7,604 bases of DNA, from NCBI GenBank assembly GCA_029558435.1, contig JAKQEZ010000090.1:1-7604 (forward strand). Reading direction: 5' to 3'. The notes beneath the pieces were generated by a model that was not told the origin of the DNA, ran no database searches, and was given only the letters and a program-made list of their open reading frames with translations. Origin of the DNA: Bacteroidota bacterium (GTDB taxonomy: Bacteria > Bacteroidota > Bacteroidia > Flavobacteriales > Crocinitomicaceae). Both the position numbers and the translations under genes were made by a program. The first letter of the stretch is position 1; each line of letters opens with the position of its first letter. Of the stretch, positions 1-5,773 are shown one piece after another.

Positions 1-216
1 TTGAGCAATAATCCACGCTCTATTTTATCCCTTCCAATGGCTTCCATTGAAATTGGCAACAAAGCAGATTTAACGTTGTTTGCTCCGCAACAAAAGTGGA
101 TATTTACCAAAGAAATGGTTTGCTCCAACACCTTTAATTCCGACTTAATTGGCAAAGAATTAACTGGAAAAACAGTTGGTGTTATTCACAACAATTCATA
201 CTATTTAAAAAACTAA
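1..216 (+). CDS. pyrC: Dihydroorotase, C-terminal fragment (5' end outside window)
   Basis: This is the last 71 codons of a dihydroorotase-like amidohydrolase, the enzyme of de novo pyrimidine synthesis that interconverts N-carbamoyl-aspartate and dihydroorotate in the cytoplasm. What is visible is the typical end of the family: an NPRSILSLP segment near residue 4, then I-E-I-G-N-K-A-D-L-T-L-F (residues 17-28), a conserved Trp, and the closing pattern in which a short N/S-rich stretch precedes G-K-x-L-x-G-K-T-V-G-V. The metal-binding HxH, carboxylated Lys and other catalytic residues lie upstream and cannot be checked. The TTG at position 1 is most likely an internal Leu codon, because the reading frame is open to the window edge and the fragment starts inside the fold. 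The methyltransferase gene follows after 3 bp, so the two are probably co-transcribed. An allantoinase-type or inactive PyrC paralogue cannot be excluded from the C-terminus alone. Confidence 0.82.
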   Translation: MSNNPRSILSLPMASIEIGNKADLTLFAPQQKWIFTKEMVCSNTFNSDLIGKELTGKTVGVIHNNSYYLKN

Positions 217-219
217 TCA

Positions 220-780
220 ATGGCTACAAACCAAAAAGAATTTAGAAAACAGTTCTGGAATCAAAAGAAAACAGTGGGGGCAATTGCTCCTAGTTCTCGC
301 TTTTTAGCAAAAAAAATGTTGCAGAATATTGATTTTAAAAACAATAAGGTCATTATTGAATTAGGGCCTGGAACAGGAGTTTTTACAGAAGAAATTATTT
401 CTAAAATGGCGCCCGACGCTCAATTGTTGGTATTTGAAATAAACGACGCTTTTTACCACGGTTTAGCTGGAAAAATTAAAGATAGTCGCGTGCATATAAT
501 TCACGATTCTGCCGAAAAAATTGAACATTATCTTCAACAATACAATTTAGACAAAGCTGATGTAGTTGTTTCATCGTTGCCTTTAGCGGTTTTTACTCCC
601 GAATTGAGAACGGGCATTATTTCTGCCTCCAAATCAGCCCTACATCCACATGGAAAATACATCCAATTCCAATACAGTTTACAAGCAAAATCATTGTTGA
701 AGAAATTTTATAAACGCGTTAATATTTCATTTACACCGTTTAATTTTCCACCCGCTTTTGTATACACATGCATTAAATAA
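220..780 (+). CDS. SAM-dependent methyltransferase, phospholipid N-methyltransferase type
   Basis: A complete 186-residue class I methyltransferase. The SAM-binding glycine loop is V-I-I-E-L-G-P-G-T-G (residues 44-53), with the acidic residue after strand 2 at Glu73 (VFEIND). An HDSAE segment at about 95-99 fits motif III, and DVVVSSLPL (114-122) fits motif IV. The N-terminal GAIAPSS (20-26) and C-terminal FNFPPAFVY (174-182) are hallmarks of the COG3963 phospholipid N-methyltransferase group. This group also resembles the rRNA adenine dimethylases, but the motif IV of KsgA (NLPY) is replaced here by SSLPL, which argues against KsgA. The likely role is methylation of phosphatidylethanolamine head groups at the inner membrane face. 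The substrate is inferred from family naming and these small Bacteroidota members may differ. The gene starts 3 bp after the dihydroorotase stop, with an A-rich leader (TTAAAAAAC) as ribosome-binding context, and no separate promoter is visible. Confidence 0.8.
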   Translation: MATNQKEFRKQFWNQKKTVGAIAPSSRFLAKKMLQNIDFKNNKVIIELGPGTGVFTEEIISKMAPDAQLLVFEINDAFYHGLAGKIKDSRVHIIHDSAEKIEHYLQQYNLDKADVVVSSLPLAVFTPELRTGIISASKSALHPHGKYIQFQYSLQAKSLLKKFYKRVNISFTPFNFPPAFVYTCIK

Positions 781-834
781 TTGGGTTAAAACTAAAAAAT
801 AGTCTTAAAAATTAGGTTAATTCATCATTTTTTG

Positions 835-842
835 TAAATTTG
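835..842 (+). promoter_or_regulatory. Bacteroidota-type -7 element for the 864 lipoprotein gene
   Basis: TAAATTTG matches the Bacteroidota -7 consensus TAnnTTTG exactly and ends 21 bases before the ATG at 864. A clean TTG is missing at about -33; only a weak TTAG lies near 812-815. The predicted transcript would begin at about 849 and have a very short leader containing TAAAA (852-856). This agrees with the choice of ATG 864 as the start. Confidence 0.5.
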
Positions 843-863
843 CTTGGACTATAAAACTTGAAA

Positions 864-1481
864 ATGAATTTTTTTACCTATTTTACTGAGAGACCTAACA
901 CACATTTACAAAAGCTAGCTGTCATTTTTTTGATGGTACTTTTAGTTTTTGCTTGTAAAAATGAAAAAAGTAATGACGTTAGTGTAAGTGAGTTGGAAGA
1001 TTACTATGAATTTCAAGGTTTTAATTTAACTCCATTTGATATTAATGCAACGATTATGTTGCCCGATGAAACGGCAAACATTGGTGCATCTACTCAACCT
1101 GATGTAGAACACATTCAAAGCGATTTTTATTGGCAAATCAACATAGGGCAAAATTTTCATTTGTACATCGAAGATTATGGCGATAACACCAATTTGGTGA
1201 AAGCGCATAAAGAAAAATTAAAAAACACCAGCTTTTATGATGTAGAATACGTTTTAGAAGAACCAGAATTAATTATTTACAAAGTAAAACTGAAAGTTAG
1301 AGGTAATCAAAATGCTTCTAAACGTGTGGGTATCAACCACGAAGCTTATCATGTGTATGCTGAAAAAGTTGTGAACGGCATTCATTATGAACTTAGAAGT
1401 AGCGACGAAGGAGCATCTAAAGAAATCATTGAATTGATGGCAAAATCAATCCGATCTTTTAAAGGTAAAAACGATAAATAA
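864..1481 (+). CDS. Putative lipoprotein of unknown function
   Basis: A 205-residue protein I do not recognise. It has a lipoprotein signal: a slightly long N-region (MNFFTYFTERPNTHLQK), a hydrophobic core LAVIFLMVLLVFA, and Cys31 as the predicted lipidated residue in a V-F-A-C lipobox. It is therefore expected to be anchored in the envelope. The mature part is mixed polar, rich in aromatic and acidic residues, with alternating patterns that suggest beta structure (DFYWQINIGQNFHLYIEDYG at about 106-125). A helical end (IIELMAKSIRSF) follows. The frame is also open from a TTG at 858, two codons earlier. ATG 864 is preferred because it is a normal start and has TAAAA at 852-856. The gene stands alone, with its own -7 element, between two units. 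Its stop is separated by one base from the stop of the PaaI-like gene on the other strand. Confidence 0.72.
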   Translation: MNFFTYFTERPNTHLQKLAVIFLMVLLVFACKNEKSNDVSVSELEDYYEFQGFNLTPFDINATIMLPDETANIGASTQPDVEHIQSDFYWQINIGQNFHLYIEDYGDNTNLVKAHKEKLKNTSFYDVEYVLEEPELIIYKVKLKVRGNQNASKRVGINHEAYHVYAEKVVNGIHYELRSSDEGASKEIIELMAKSIRSFKGKNDK

Positions 1482-1482
1482 A

Positions 1483-1890
1483 TTACCAAATTTCTTGAGA
1501 AATATGTACAGTACCTTTAAATAAGGCTACTGTTTTTTCATTTTCATCGGTCACCACCACCTCGTATATAGCAATTGTTTTTCCACGGTGTTTCTCAATA
1601 GCTTTGGCGCGTAAAACACTTCCTTCTTTAGCCGGACGTGTATGCGAAATAGATGTTTCAACACTCACACATTTGTAACCATAAGAATTGGCTGCAAACG
1701 CCAACGCAGAATCGGACAACGAATAACTAATACCACCATGTGCAATGTAAAATCCATTGAGCATAGTGGCGTTTAAAGTCATTTTTAATTGGCAAGAACC
1801 CAACGAAATTTCTTCCACCTCCACTCCCATCCATTGACTGAAAGCATCGTTGTTCATCATTAACTGAACAATTTCTTGAGGTGATTTCAT
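1483..1890 (-). CDS. PaaI-type hotdog-fold acyl-CoA thioesterase
   Basis: This 135-residue protein has the length and motifs of the PaaI family, small cytoplasmic thioesterases that hydrolyse aryl-CoA or acyl-CoA thioesters. The core signature is M-L-N-G (43-46), then A-H-G-G (50-53), then S-L-S-D-S-A-L-A-F-A-A-N-S-Y-G (57-71). Asp60 sits where the catalytic Asp of E. coli PaaI lies, with Asn45 and His51 as the likely oxyanion and water-positioning residues. The usual RP turn (H-T-R-P at about 83-86), H-R-G-K-T (101-105) and K-T-V-A-L-F-K-G-T (119-127) follow. No phenylacetate-degradation genes are nearby, so the substrate is open and the symbol paaI would overstate the case. It is the last gene of a minus-strand operon, starting 5 bp after the acidic protein's stop. 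The TAA stop of that gene forms part of a TAAAA leader just before this ATG. Confidence 0.85.
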   Translation of the reverse strand: MKSPQEIVQLMMNNDAFSQWMGVEVEEISLGSCQLKMTLNATMLNGFYIAHGGISYSLSDSALAFAANSYGYKCVSVETSISHTRPAKEGSVLRAKAIEKHRGKTIAIYEVVVTDENEKTVALFKGTVHISQEIW

Positions 1891-1895
1891 GAATT

Positions 1896-2375
1896 TTATC
1901 CTTTTATTGAATTGGTTAACAAGTAAATAACCGCTAAAGTTACAATAAACAATTGAGTGGCTGTTTCATCGTCCAATGCCGTGCCGTCTTCGTCGGGTGT
2001 AGAAATCTCAATGGTCATAAACTGCACCAACACCGATTGTCCAACAAATTCTTCTAACGTTTCAATGTTTTCTGTTTGGAAATAAGTATCTAACGCTTGG
2101 AAAAAAGGCTCTTCAAACTCATCCACCTCTTCTTCCTTCACTTCGTTTAATTCAATTCCTTCTTGACGAAAAGCCTCAATAATCAAACAAAAATAATAGA
2201 TTAACAAGCCTTGCAAACGTTCATTATTAAATTCTTCAGAAGCCGACAATGCATAGCTGATTAACGTTGGTTGCGCTTTTGAAAAATCCGATGCAATTGT
2301 TTCTAATTGGTCGTCTGGTAAATTATCAATAATGTTGATAGCTTTTTCTATACTTTCGTATGTAACTTGTTTCAT
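1896..2375 (-). CDS. Acidic hypothetical protein in the coaE operon
   Basis: A 159-residue protein that I cannot assign to a family. It is strongly acidic, most of all at residues 75-91 (E/D-rich, including KEEEVDEFEE) and around 127-137 (PDEDGTALDDE). It appears mostly helical, with a hydrophobic stretch QGLLIYYFCLIIEAF at 55-69 and another near the C-terminus, QLFIVTLAVIYLLTNS (141-156). The latter could be a buried helix or a short C-terminal membrane anchor. There is no signal peptide, Walker motif or metal-binding cluster. It lies between coaE (6-bp gap upstream) and the thioesterase gene (5-bp gap downstream), so co-expression is very likely. Codon use and composition match the neighbours, and its conserved-looking position suggests a real gene. 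Confidence 0.72.
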   Translation of the reverse strand: MKQVTYESIEKAINIIDNLPDDQLETIASDFSKAQPTLISYALSASEEFNNERLQGLLIYYFCLIIEAFRQEGIELNEVKEEEVDEFEEPFFQALDTYFQTENIETLEEFVGQSVLVQFMTIEISTPDEDGTALDDETATQLFIVTLAVIYLLTNSIKG

Positions 2376-2381
2376 GTTCTA

Positions 2382-2978
2382 TTATTTTGTTTGCAAAGCT
2401 AATGAATTTATTTTCTCCAATAAATTTTCAAGCTGATGATTTAATGCACTTCCATCGTTGTGAATGATAAAATCGGCTAAAGGTATTTTTTGTTCATCCG
2501 ACCATTGTTTGTTCATGCGTGCCTCCACCTCTGCTTCAGACACACCATCGCGCTCCATAACACGCTGAATCTTCACTTCTTTTGGCGCCACCACCAACAC
2601 CGTAAAATCCAAGGTTTTATAAGTGCCTGTTTCTATCAATATAGCCGCTTCGTTAAAAACTATGGGACTTGTTTGATTTTCTGCCCAAGCGGCAAAGGTT
2701 TTGCGCACCACTGGATGGATGATTTGATTGACTTTTTCACGAATGTGATCGTCGTTAAACAATTGAGCCGCCAAAAAAGTTTTATTAAGTTGGTTGTTAA
2801 CATACACGTTCTGACCAAGTAACGCTATGAGTTCTTTTTTAATTTCGGGGTGTGTTTGCACTAATTTTTTTGATTCATCATCCGAATAAAAAATGGGAAA
2901 ACCTTTCTCCTCTAACAGCTGACAAATCATTGATTTACCACTTCCAATCCCACCTGTAATTCCAACTTTAAATGCCAT
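2382..2978 (-). CDS. coaE: Dephospho-CoA kinase
   Basis: CoaE phosphorylates the 3'-hydroxyl of dephospho-CoA with ATP, the last step of coenzyme A synthesis in the cytoplasm. The 198-residue length is typical. The P-loop is G-G-I-G-S-G-K-S (residues 9-16), directly after a short first strand (FKVGIT). YSDDESKKLV (31-40) occupies the substrate-binding DAD position, with Ser in place of the first Asp. FNEAAILIETG at about 107-117 matches the P-L-L-F-E-x-G region. Q-W-S-D-E-Q-K-x-P-L-A-D-F-I-I-H-N-D-G (158-176) is the conserved C-terminal adenine-binding and lid-associated stretch. The ATG overlaps the stop of the SiaC-like gene as TAATG, indicating translational coupling, and the acidic hypothetical gene starts 6 bp downstream. 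Confidence 0.95.
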   Translation of the reverse strand: MAFKVGITGGIGSGKSMICQLLEEKGFPIFYSDDESKKLVQTHPEIKKELIALLGQNVYVNNQLNKTFLAAQLFNDDHIREKVNQIIHPVVRKTFAAWAENQTSPIVFNEAAILIETGTYKTLDFTVLVVAPKEVKIQRVMERDGVSEAEVEARMNKQWSDEQKIPLADFIIHNDGSALNHQLENLLEKINSLALQTK

Positions 2979-3370
2979 TATATTTCCTCTACTTCTATCA
3001 TTTTGAAAGGGAGTTCAACAATTGCTTGATAGTCCTCACCTGCTTCTTCCATATCTTCATCATCCGTTTCAAAATACCACTCAACCCTCACTTTTGATTT
3101 ACCATTATTGATTGTTTCAAACTTTCTCAACATGTCTAAAATGCATTTTGAAGAAGAGGTGTTAAAATACTCCAGCTTAATTTGCACTACCGTATTTGGT
3201 TGGGGATGATCGCCATATTTATCAATCCAGTCGTAAATAGGTTGAAAAAAATCTAGTGAATTTTCTGGTATTGATCGCCCTTTAAAAAGCATAACTCCAG
3301 ATTCCCTGTTAAAATCAATCTCGGGTGTTTTTGGAGTGCCTATAACGCAATATTTATCAATACTTTCCAT
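2978..3370 (-). CDS. SiaC-family regulatory phosphoprotein (DUF1987)
   Basis: A 130-residue protein of the SiaC/DUF1987 family. In Pseudomonas aeruginosa, SiaC is phosphorylated by the SiaB kinase, dephosphorylated by the SiaA PP2C phosphatase, and in its unphosphorylated form activates the diguanylate cyclase SiaD. Visible family marks are I-G-T-P-K-T-P-E-I (10-18), I-P-E-N-S (34-38), Y-D-W-I-D (46-50), the central L-E-Y-F-N-T-S-S-S-K (66-75), and V-R-V-E-W-Y-F-E (about 95-102) before an acidic loop. Thr71 in NTSS aligns with the phosphorylated Thr68 of SiaC. The frame is open further upstream, to ATGs at 3391 and 3427. I chose 3370 because it fits the family's N-terminus, has TTTTAAAAC upstream, and lies downstream of a possible -7 element at 3424-3417. 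No siaA, siaB or siaD homologue is in the window. It is first in the operon and overlaps coaE by two bases of the TAATG junction. Confidence 0.85.
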   Translation of the reverse strand: MESIDKYCVIGTPKTPEIDFNRESGVMLFKGRSIPENSLDFFQPIYDWIDKYGDHPQPNTVVQIKLEYFNTSSSKCILDMLRKFETINNGKSKVRVEWYFETDDEDMEEAGEDYQAIVELPFKMIEVEEI

Positions 3371-3416
3371 GGTGTTAGTTTTAAAATTCATTATTTCCAG
3401 TGTAAAAGTGTTTGAA

Positions 3417-3424
3417 CGAATATA
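3417..3424 (-). promoter_or_regulatory. Possible -7 element of the siaC-like/coaE operon
   Basis: On the minus strand the sequence TATATTCG matches TAnnTTTG in all but one fixed base and lies 46 bases before ATG 3370. No TTG is found at the proper distance. Instead, a run of A and T only (3426-3456) lies upstream and might act as an UP-like element. If it is a promoter, translation cannot begin at the ATG at 3427. Confidence 0.3.
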
Positions 3425-3427
3425 CAT

Positions 3428-3596
3428 TTATTTTTTTATTAAAAAAATTTTTTTTTCTGGATAAATCGTATAAGTAGTGTAGTTGTCTGTGTTTTTGAGG
3501 TGGAAAAAATTGGTATTTTGTTGTTGAGGAATGGGTAAAAATACTCCTTTATAATTGATTAGTAAAGGTGTCAGTGAAACATTCAACCAACGAATG
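3428..3596. other. Gene-free stretch upstream of the siaC-like operon
   Basis: AT-rich DNA with no credible reading frame on either strand, no CAAAnnTA (minus-strand -7) match and no strong hairpin. A short inverted repeat CATTC/GAATG with a 7-base spacer sits at 3580-3596. It is too short to interpret. With the terminator and repeat array that follow, it makes up the 570-bp gap between the start of the siaC-like gene and the end of the MutS-like gene. Confidence 0.5.
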
Positions 3597-3624
3597 AAAT
3601 AAAAAAGGCGAGTTGCCCCGCCTT
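3597..3624 (-). terminator. Intrinsic terminator, minus strand
   Basis: On the minus strand, AAGGCG and CGCCTT pair as a perfect 6-bp stem around the 8-base loop GGGCAACT, followed directly by TTTTATTTC (with the TT of the stem, a run of six T). This is a standard rho-independent terminator for transcripts moving leftward. It would end the MutS-like mRNA about 320 bases after its stop codon and keep it from entering the siaC-like operon. On the plus strand no T-run follows, so it appears to work in one direction only. Confidence 0.65.
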
Positions 3625-3733
3625 GAATGTTTTCACAACGGACTTCTGTTGTTTATGACCGTGAATTTCATAAAATGAATAAGAACTAAAAGGTAGGGTA
3701 CTTTTTTTTCAACCAATAAGGTTACTAAAACTT

Positions 3734-3893
3734 CACAAAGACCACAATGTTTTTTTCTCTGCGTTCTCTATGGTAAAAAAATAACCGCAATGGCCGCTAT
3801 GGTTTACGCAATGTGCGCAATGTTTTTCTCTGCGATCCCTGCGGATTCTTGGCGTAACTCCGCGGTTAAGTTTCAACCGCAATGGTCGCAAAG
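3734..3893. repeat. Degenerate palindromic array of CGCAAAG-like words
   Basis: Seven imperfect units of about 16-19 bases, built from the word CGCAA(A/T)G or its complement CT(T/C)TGCG. Forward units are at 3734-3749, 3784-3802, 3806-3822 and 3876-3893. Reverse units are at 3757-3773, 3828-3844 and 3848-3865. The forward pair 3784-3822 faces the reverse pair 3828-3865 across a 5-T spacer, giving a large imperfect hairpin. A perfect inverted repeat GCGGTT/AACCGC with a 7-base loop lies at 3862-3880. It is clearly more GC-rich than its surroundings. I recall similar ACCGCAAAGG-type intergenic sequences from Bacteroidota and some other phyla, but this cannot be searched here. It lies between the MutS-like stop and the terminator, so it would be transcribed as 3' UTR. 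Confidence 0.7.
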
Positions 3894-3940
3894 TATTTTA
3901 TAATTCATTAAAAACACGATTAAACGATTGAATCAACAAA

Positions 3941-5707
3941 TTACCCATCAATCAATTGCATTTTTTTCAATAAAAACGATGCGTTCATGTTTTGGCATAC
4001 GCCATTACGCATTTTGTAGTCGAAATACAAATCATCGTTGGTAATGGTTGAATCAAAATAAACGTTTCTAAACGCTGGAGTTGTTTTTGCTAAATCGGTG
4101 AGCGATAAATCGTGGGTGGCAATGATACCTTTGGCTCCTACTCGATTTAGTTTTTTCAAGAATTCGGCCGAACCCATTTCTTTGTCCTTGCTGTTGGTAC
4201 CCTTTAAAATTTCGTCCAAAATCACAAATACATTTCCTTTTTGCTCAATGGCGTCCATTATGAAACGTAAACGGGTTAATTCGGCATGAAAATACGAACT
4301 TTCAACGGTTAAATCATCACTGGTGCGCATGCTAGAATACAACTGCATTTCGGGTAATATACACGAATTAGCTAAAATTGGAAAACCTGCATTGGCCGAG
4401 ATTATTGCCCATCCAACACTGCGTAAATAGGTACTTTTACCCGCCATGTTGGGACCTGTGATGATGAAAAACGACTCATCGTTGGATAAATCAAAATCGT
4501 TGGCTATCTGCTTATCAAAAGGGATGAATGGGTGTCGGAGTGCCGAAATTTTAAAATCGTTGTTGGTGCTAAAGGTTGCAAAACAGGTTTGTTGACTGTT
4601 GAATTGATAAATAGCTCCCGAAATCCACACTTCAACTTGCGCCAAATCTGTTTCTACGTGCGCCATAGATTGGTTGAATTGTTGCTTCCATTTTTGGGTT
4701 TGTGCCAATAAATGAAAATCCCAGGCAAATAAAAAGTTCAACACAACACCTACAACCGTGTTCATGCGGTATTCGGAGCGTTTTTTGATGCGTTCTAACG
4801 CTTTTAAACCTTCATAAACTCCCGTTTTGTCAAACAATTGCGCTTTCAATTCATTTCCTTCTTTGGTTTGCAATTGAATGGTTTTTAACTGTTCCAACTG
4901 ATTAATCAACGCATTTATTTTTTCAGAACGATTGCTCAACGTGTGCATCAATTGGTTGGTGTGTTTTAGGTTGATGCCGATAACACCTAAAACTGCCACA
5001 ATGACTAACAATAGTTGCCCAAACGACACTACATCCAAATTGTATAAAACCAACGAAGAGATGGAAACAACAGGCAATAGCCATCTTAAAAACAACAAAC
5101 GCGCTTGATCAACCGTAAGTTCGTGCAAAGCATCCAACGATTGTTGGCGTTCTTCATTTTTTAAATACACTTTAGATTCAACAATAAATCGTTGGCACCA
5201 TTCAATATTTTTTGATAATTCGGCAATCATTTGTTGGTTCAATACTTTATTTTTTGCTCCCTCACCCAAGGTTTGCGCCAACATTTTTGCACCCAAGGGC
5301 AAAACCGTACGATTGACGTATTGATAAACACTTTTTTTACCAAATAAATCCATGTCGTTGGCAAAGGGATGTTGAGCAGATTTGAATTCTTCGCCGTTAT
5401 CAAAACTCGACCAATTGCCTCCCAATAATTTAATTTCTTGTTGATTAAGCTGAATGTATAACTCTTCTTTTTCTTTAATTATTTTTGCGTCCAACCATTT
5501 GTTTATCAAATAAATAAAAACAGTTATTTCAACTATCAATACAGGTAATAAAACTGCTTGAAAGCCGATAAAATAGCACGACAAAACAAGGATAACAAAC
5601 GCCAAAAGACGCAAGGTAGAAAAATAGCGTAATTTCTTTTTTGCTTGTTCCAACAAAGCAGAATGTACTTCGATTTGTTGAGTATAAAATGACAATTGTT
5701 CTTGCAT
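3941..5707 (-). CDS. Membrane-anchored MutS-like ATPase
   Basis: A 588-residue protein with the C-terminal ATPase of the MutS family: Walker A G-P-N-M-A-G-K-S-T (418-426), the S-S-M-R-T-S-D-D-L segment (about 458-466), Walker B V-F-V-I-L-D-E (493-499) followed by L-K-G-T-N, and A-T-H-D (530-533). A partial MutS core (SVYQYVNRT to LAQTL, about 126-147) is present, but the N-terminal mismatch-reading domain is absent. Two predicted membrane hairpins interrupt the chain, at about 31-71 and 206-247, so the ATPase sits on the cytoplasmic side of the inner membrane. Canonical mismatch repair is therefore unlikely and the function is unknown. The frame is open up to an ATG at 5758. I chose ATG 5707 because an exact -7 element (TAAATTTG) lies 19 bases upstream of it, inside the longer frame, and the shorter form begins like the family as I recall it (MQEQLSFYTQQ). 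It is transcribed alone and divergently from the lipoprotein operon. Confidence 0.85.
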   Translation of the reverse strand: MQEQLSFYTQQIEVHSALLEQAKKKLRYFSTLRLLAFVILVLSCYFIGFQAVLLPVLIVEITVFIYLINKWLDAKIIKEKEELYIQLNQQEIKLLGGNWSSFDNGEEFKSAQHPFANDMDLFGKKSVYQYVNRTVLPLGAKMLAQTLGEGAKNKVLNQQMIAELSKNIEWCQRFIVESKVYLKNEERQQSLDALHELTVDQARLLFLRWLLPVVSISSLVLYNLDVVSFGQLLLVIVAVLGVIGINLKHTNQLMHTLSNRSEKINALINQLEQLKTIQLQTKEGNELKAQLFDKTGVYEGLKALERIKKRSEYRMNTVVGVVLNFLFAWDFHLLAQTQKWKQQFNQSMAHVETDLAQVEVWISGAIYQFNSQQTCFATFSTNNDFKISALRHPFIPFDKQIANDFDLSNDESFFIITGPNMAGKSTYLRSVGWAIISANAGFPILANSCILPEMQLYSSMRTSDDLTVESSYFHAELTRLRFIMDAIEQKGNVFVILDEILKGTNSKDKEMGSAEFLKKLNRVGAKGIIATHDLSLTDLAKTTPAFRNVYFDSTITNDDLYFDYKMRNGVCQNMNASFLLKKMQLIDG

Positions 5708-5725
5708 AAACTGAATGATTGAAAG

Positions 5726-5752
5726 CAAATTTACGGTTTCCAACAGAAACAA
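5726..5752 (-). promoter_or_regulatory. Promoter of the MutS-like gene
   Basis: On the minus strand, TTG (5752-5750) and TAAATTTG (5733-5726) are separated by 16 bases. The -7 matches TAnnTTTG exactly; the spacing is slightly shorter than usual for this promoter type. ATG 5707 follows 18 bases after the -7 element, so the leader would be very short. The 12-mer GTAAATTTGCTT here is identical to the one at 834-845. Confidence 0.5.
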
Positions 5753-5773
5753 GGTCATTGTTCATAAAAATTA

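Noticed and set aside
1..3. TTG at the first base as a start codon for a 71-residue protein
   Set aside because: The product is clearly the C-terminal end of a dihydroorotase, so this TTG is an internal Leu codon of a gene cut by the window edge.
220..780. KsgA-type rRNA adenine dimethyltransferase
   Set aside because: The SAM loop is alike, but the NLPY motif of KsgA is absent (SSLPL instead) and the C-terminal domain is missing; GAIAPSS and NFPPAFVY fit the phospholipid methyltransferase group better.
1026..1208. 60-codon frame on the minus strand inside the first lipoprotein gene
   Set aside because: It is wholly antisense to a gene with a signal peptide and promoter, and its product looks like no protein family.
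2490..2822. 110-codon plus-strand frame inside coaE
   Set aside because: coaE is certain; the product is rich in His, Phe and Cys, typical of an antisense shadow.
3636..3678. Short inverted repeats (ACAAC/GTTGT and TTCAT/ATGAA) as terminators or operators
   Set aside because: Stems of five mostly A-T pairs are expected by chance in DNA of this composition and none is followed by a T-run.
3734..3893. CRISPR array
   Set aside because: Units are inverted as well as direct, are degenerate and only 16-19 bases long, and the gaps are short T/A runs, not unique spacers; no cas gene is near.
4098..4289. 63-codon plus-strand frame within the MutS-like ATPase domain
   Set aside because: It is antisense to the Walker B region of a certain gene, with no promoter or leader.
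5529..5765. 78-codon minus-strand frame overlapping the start of the MutS-like gene
   Set aside because: It is out of frame in the same DNA as the first transmembrane hairpin and has no family likeness.
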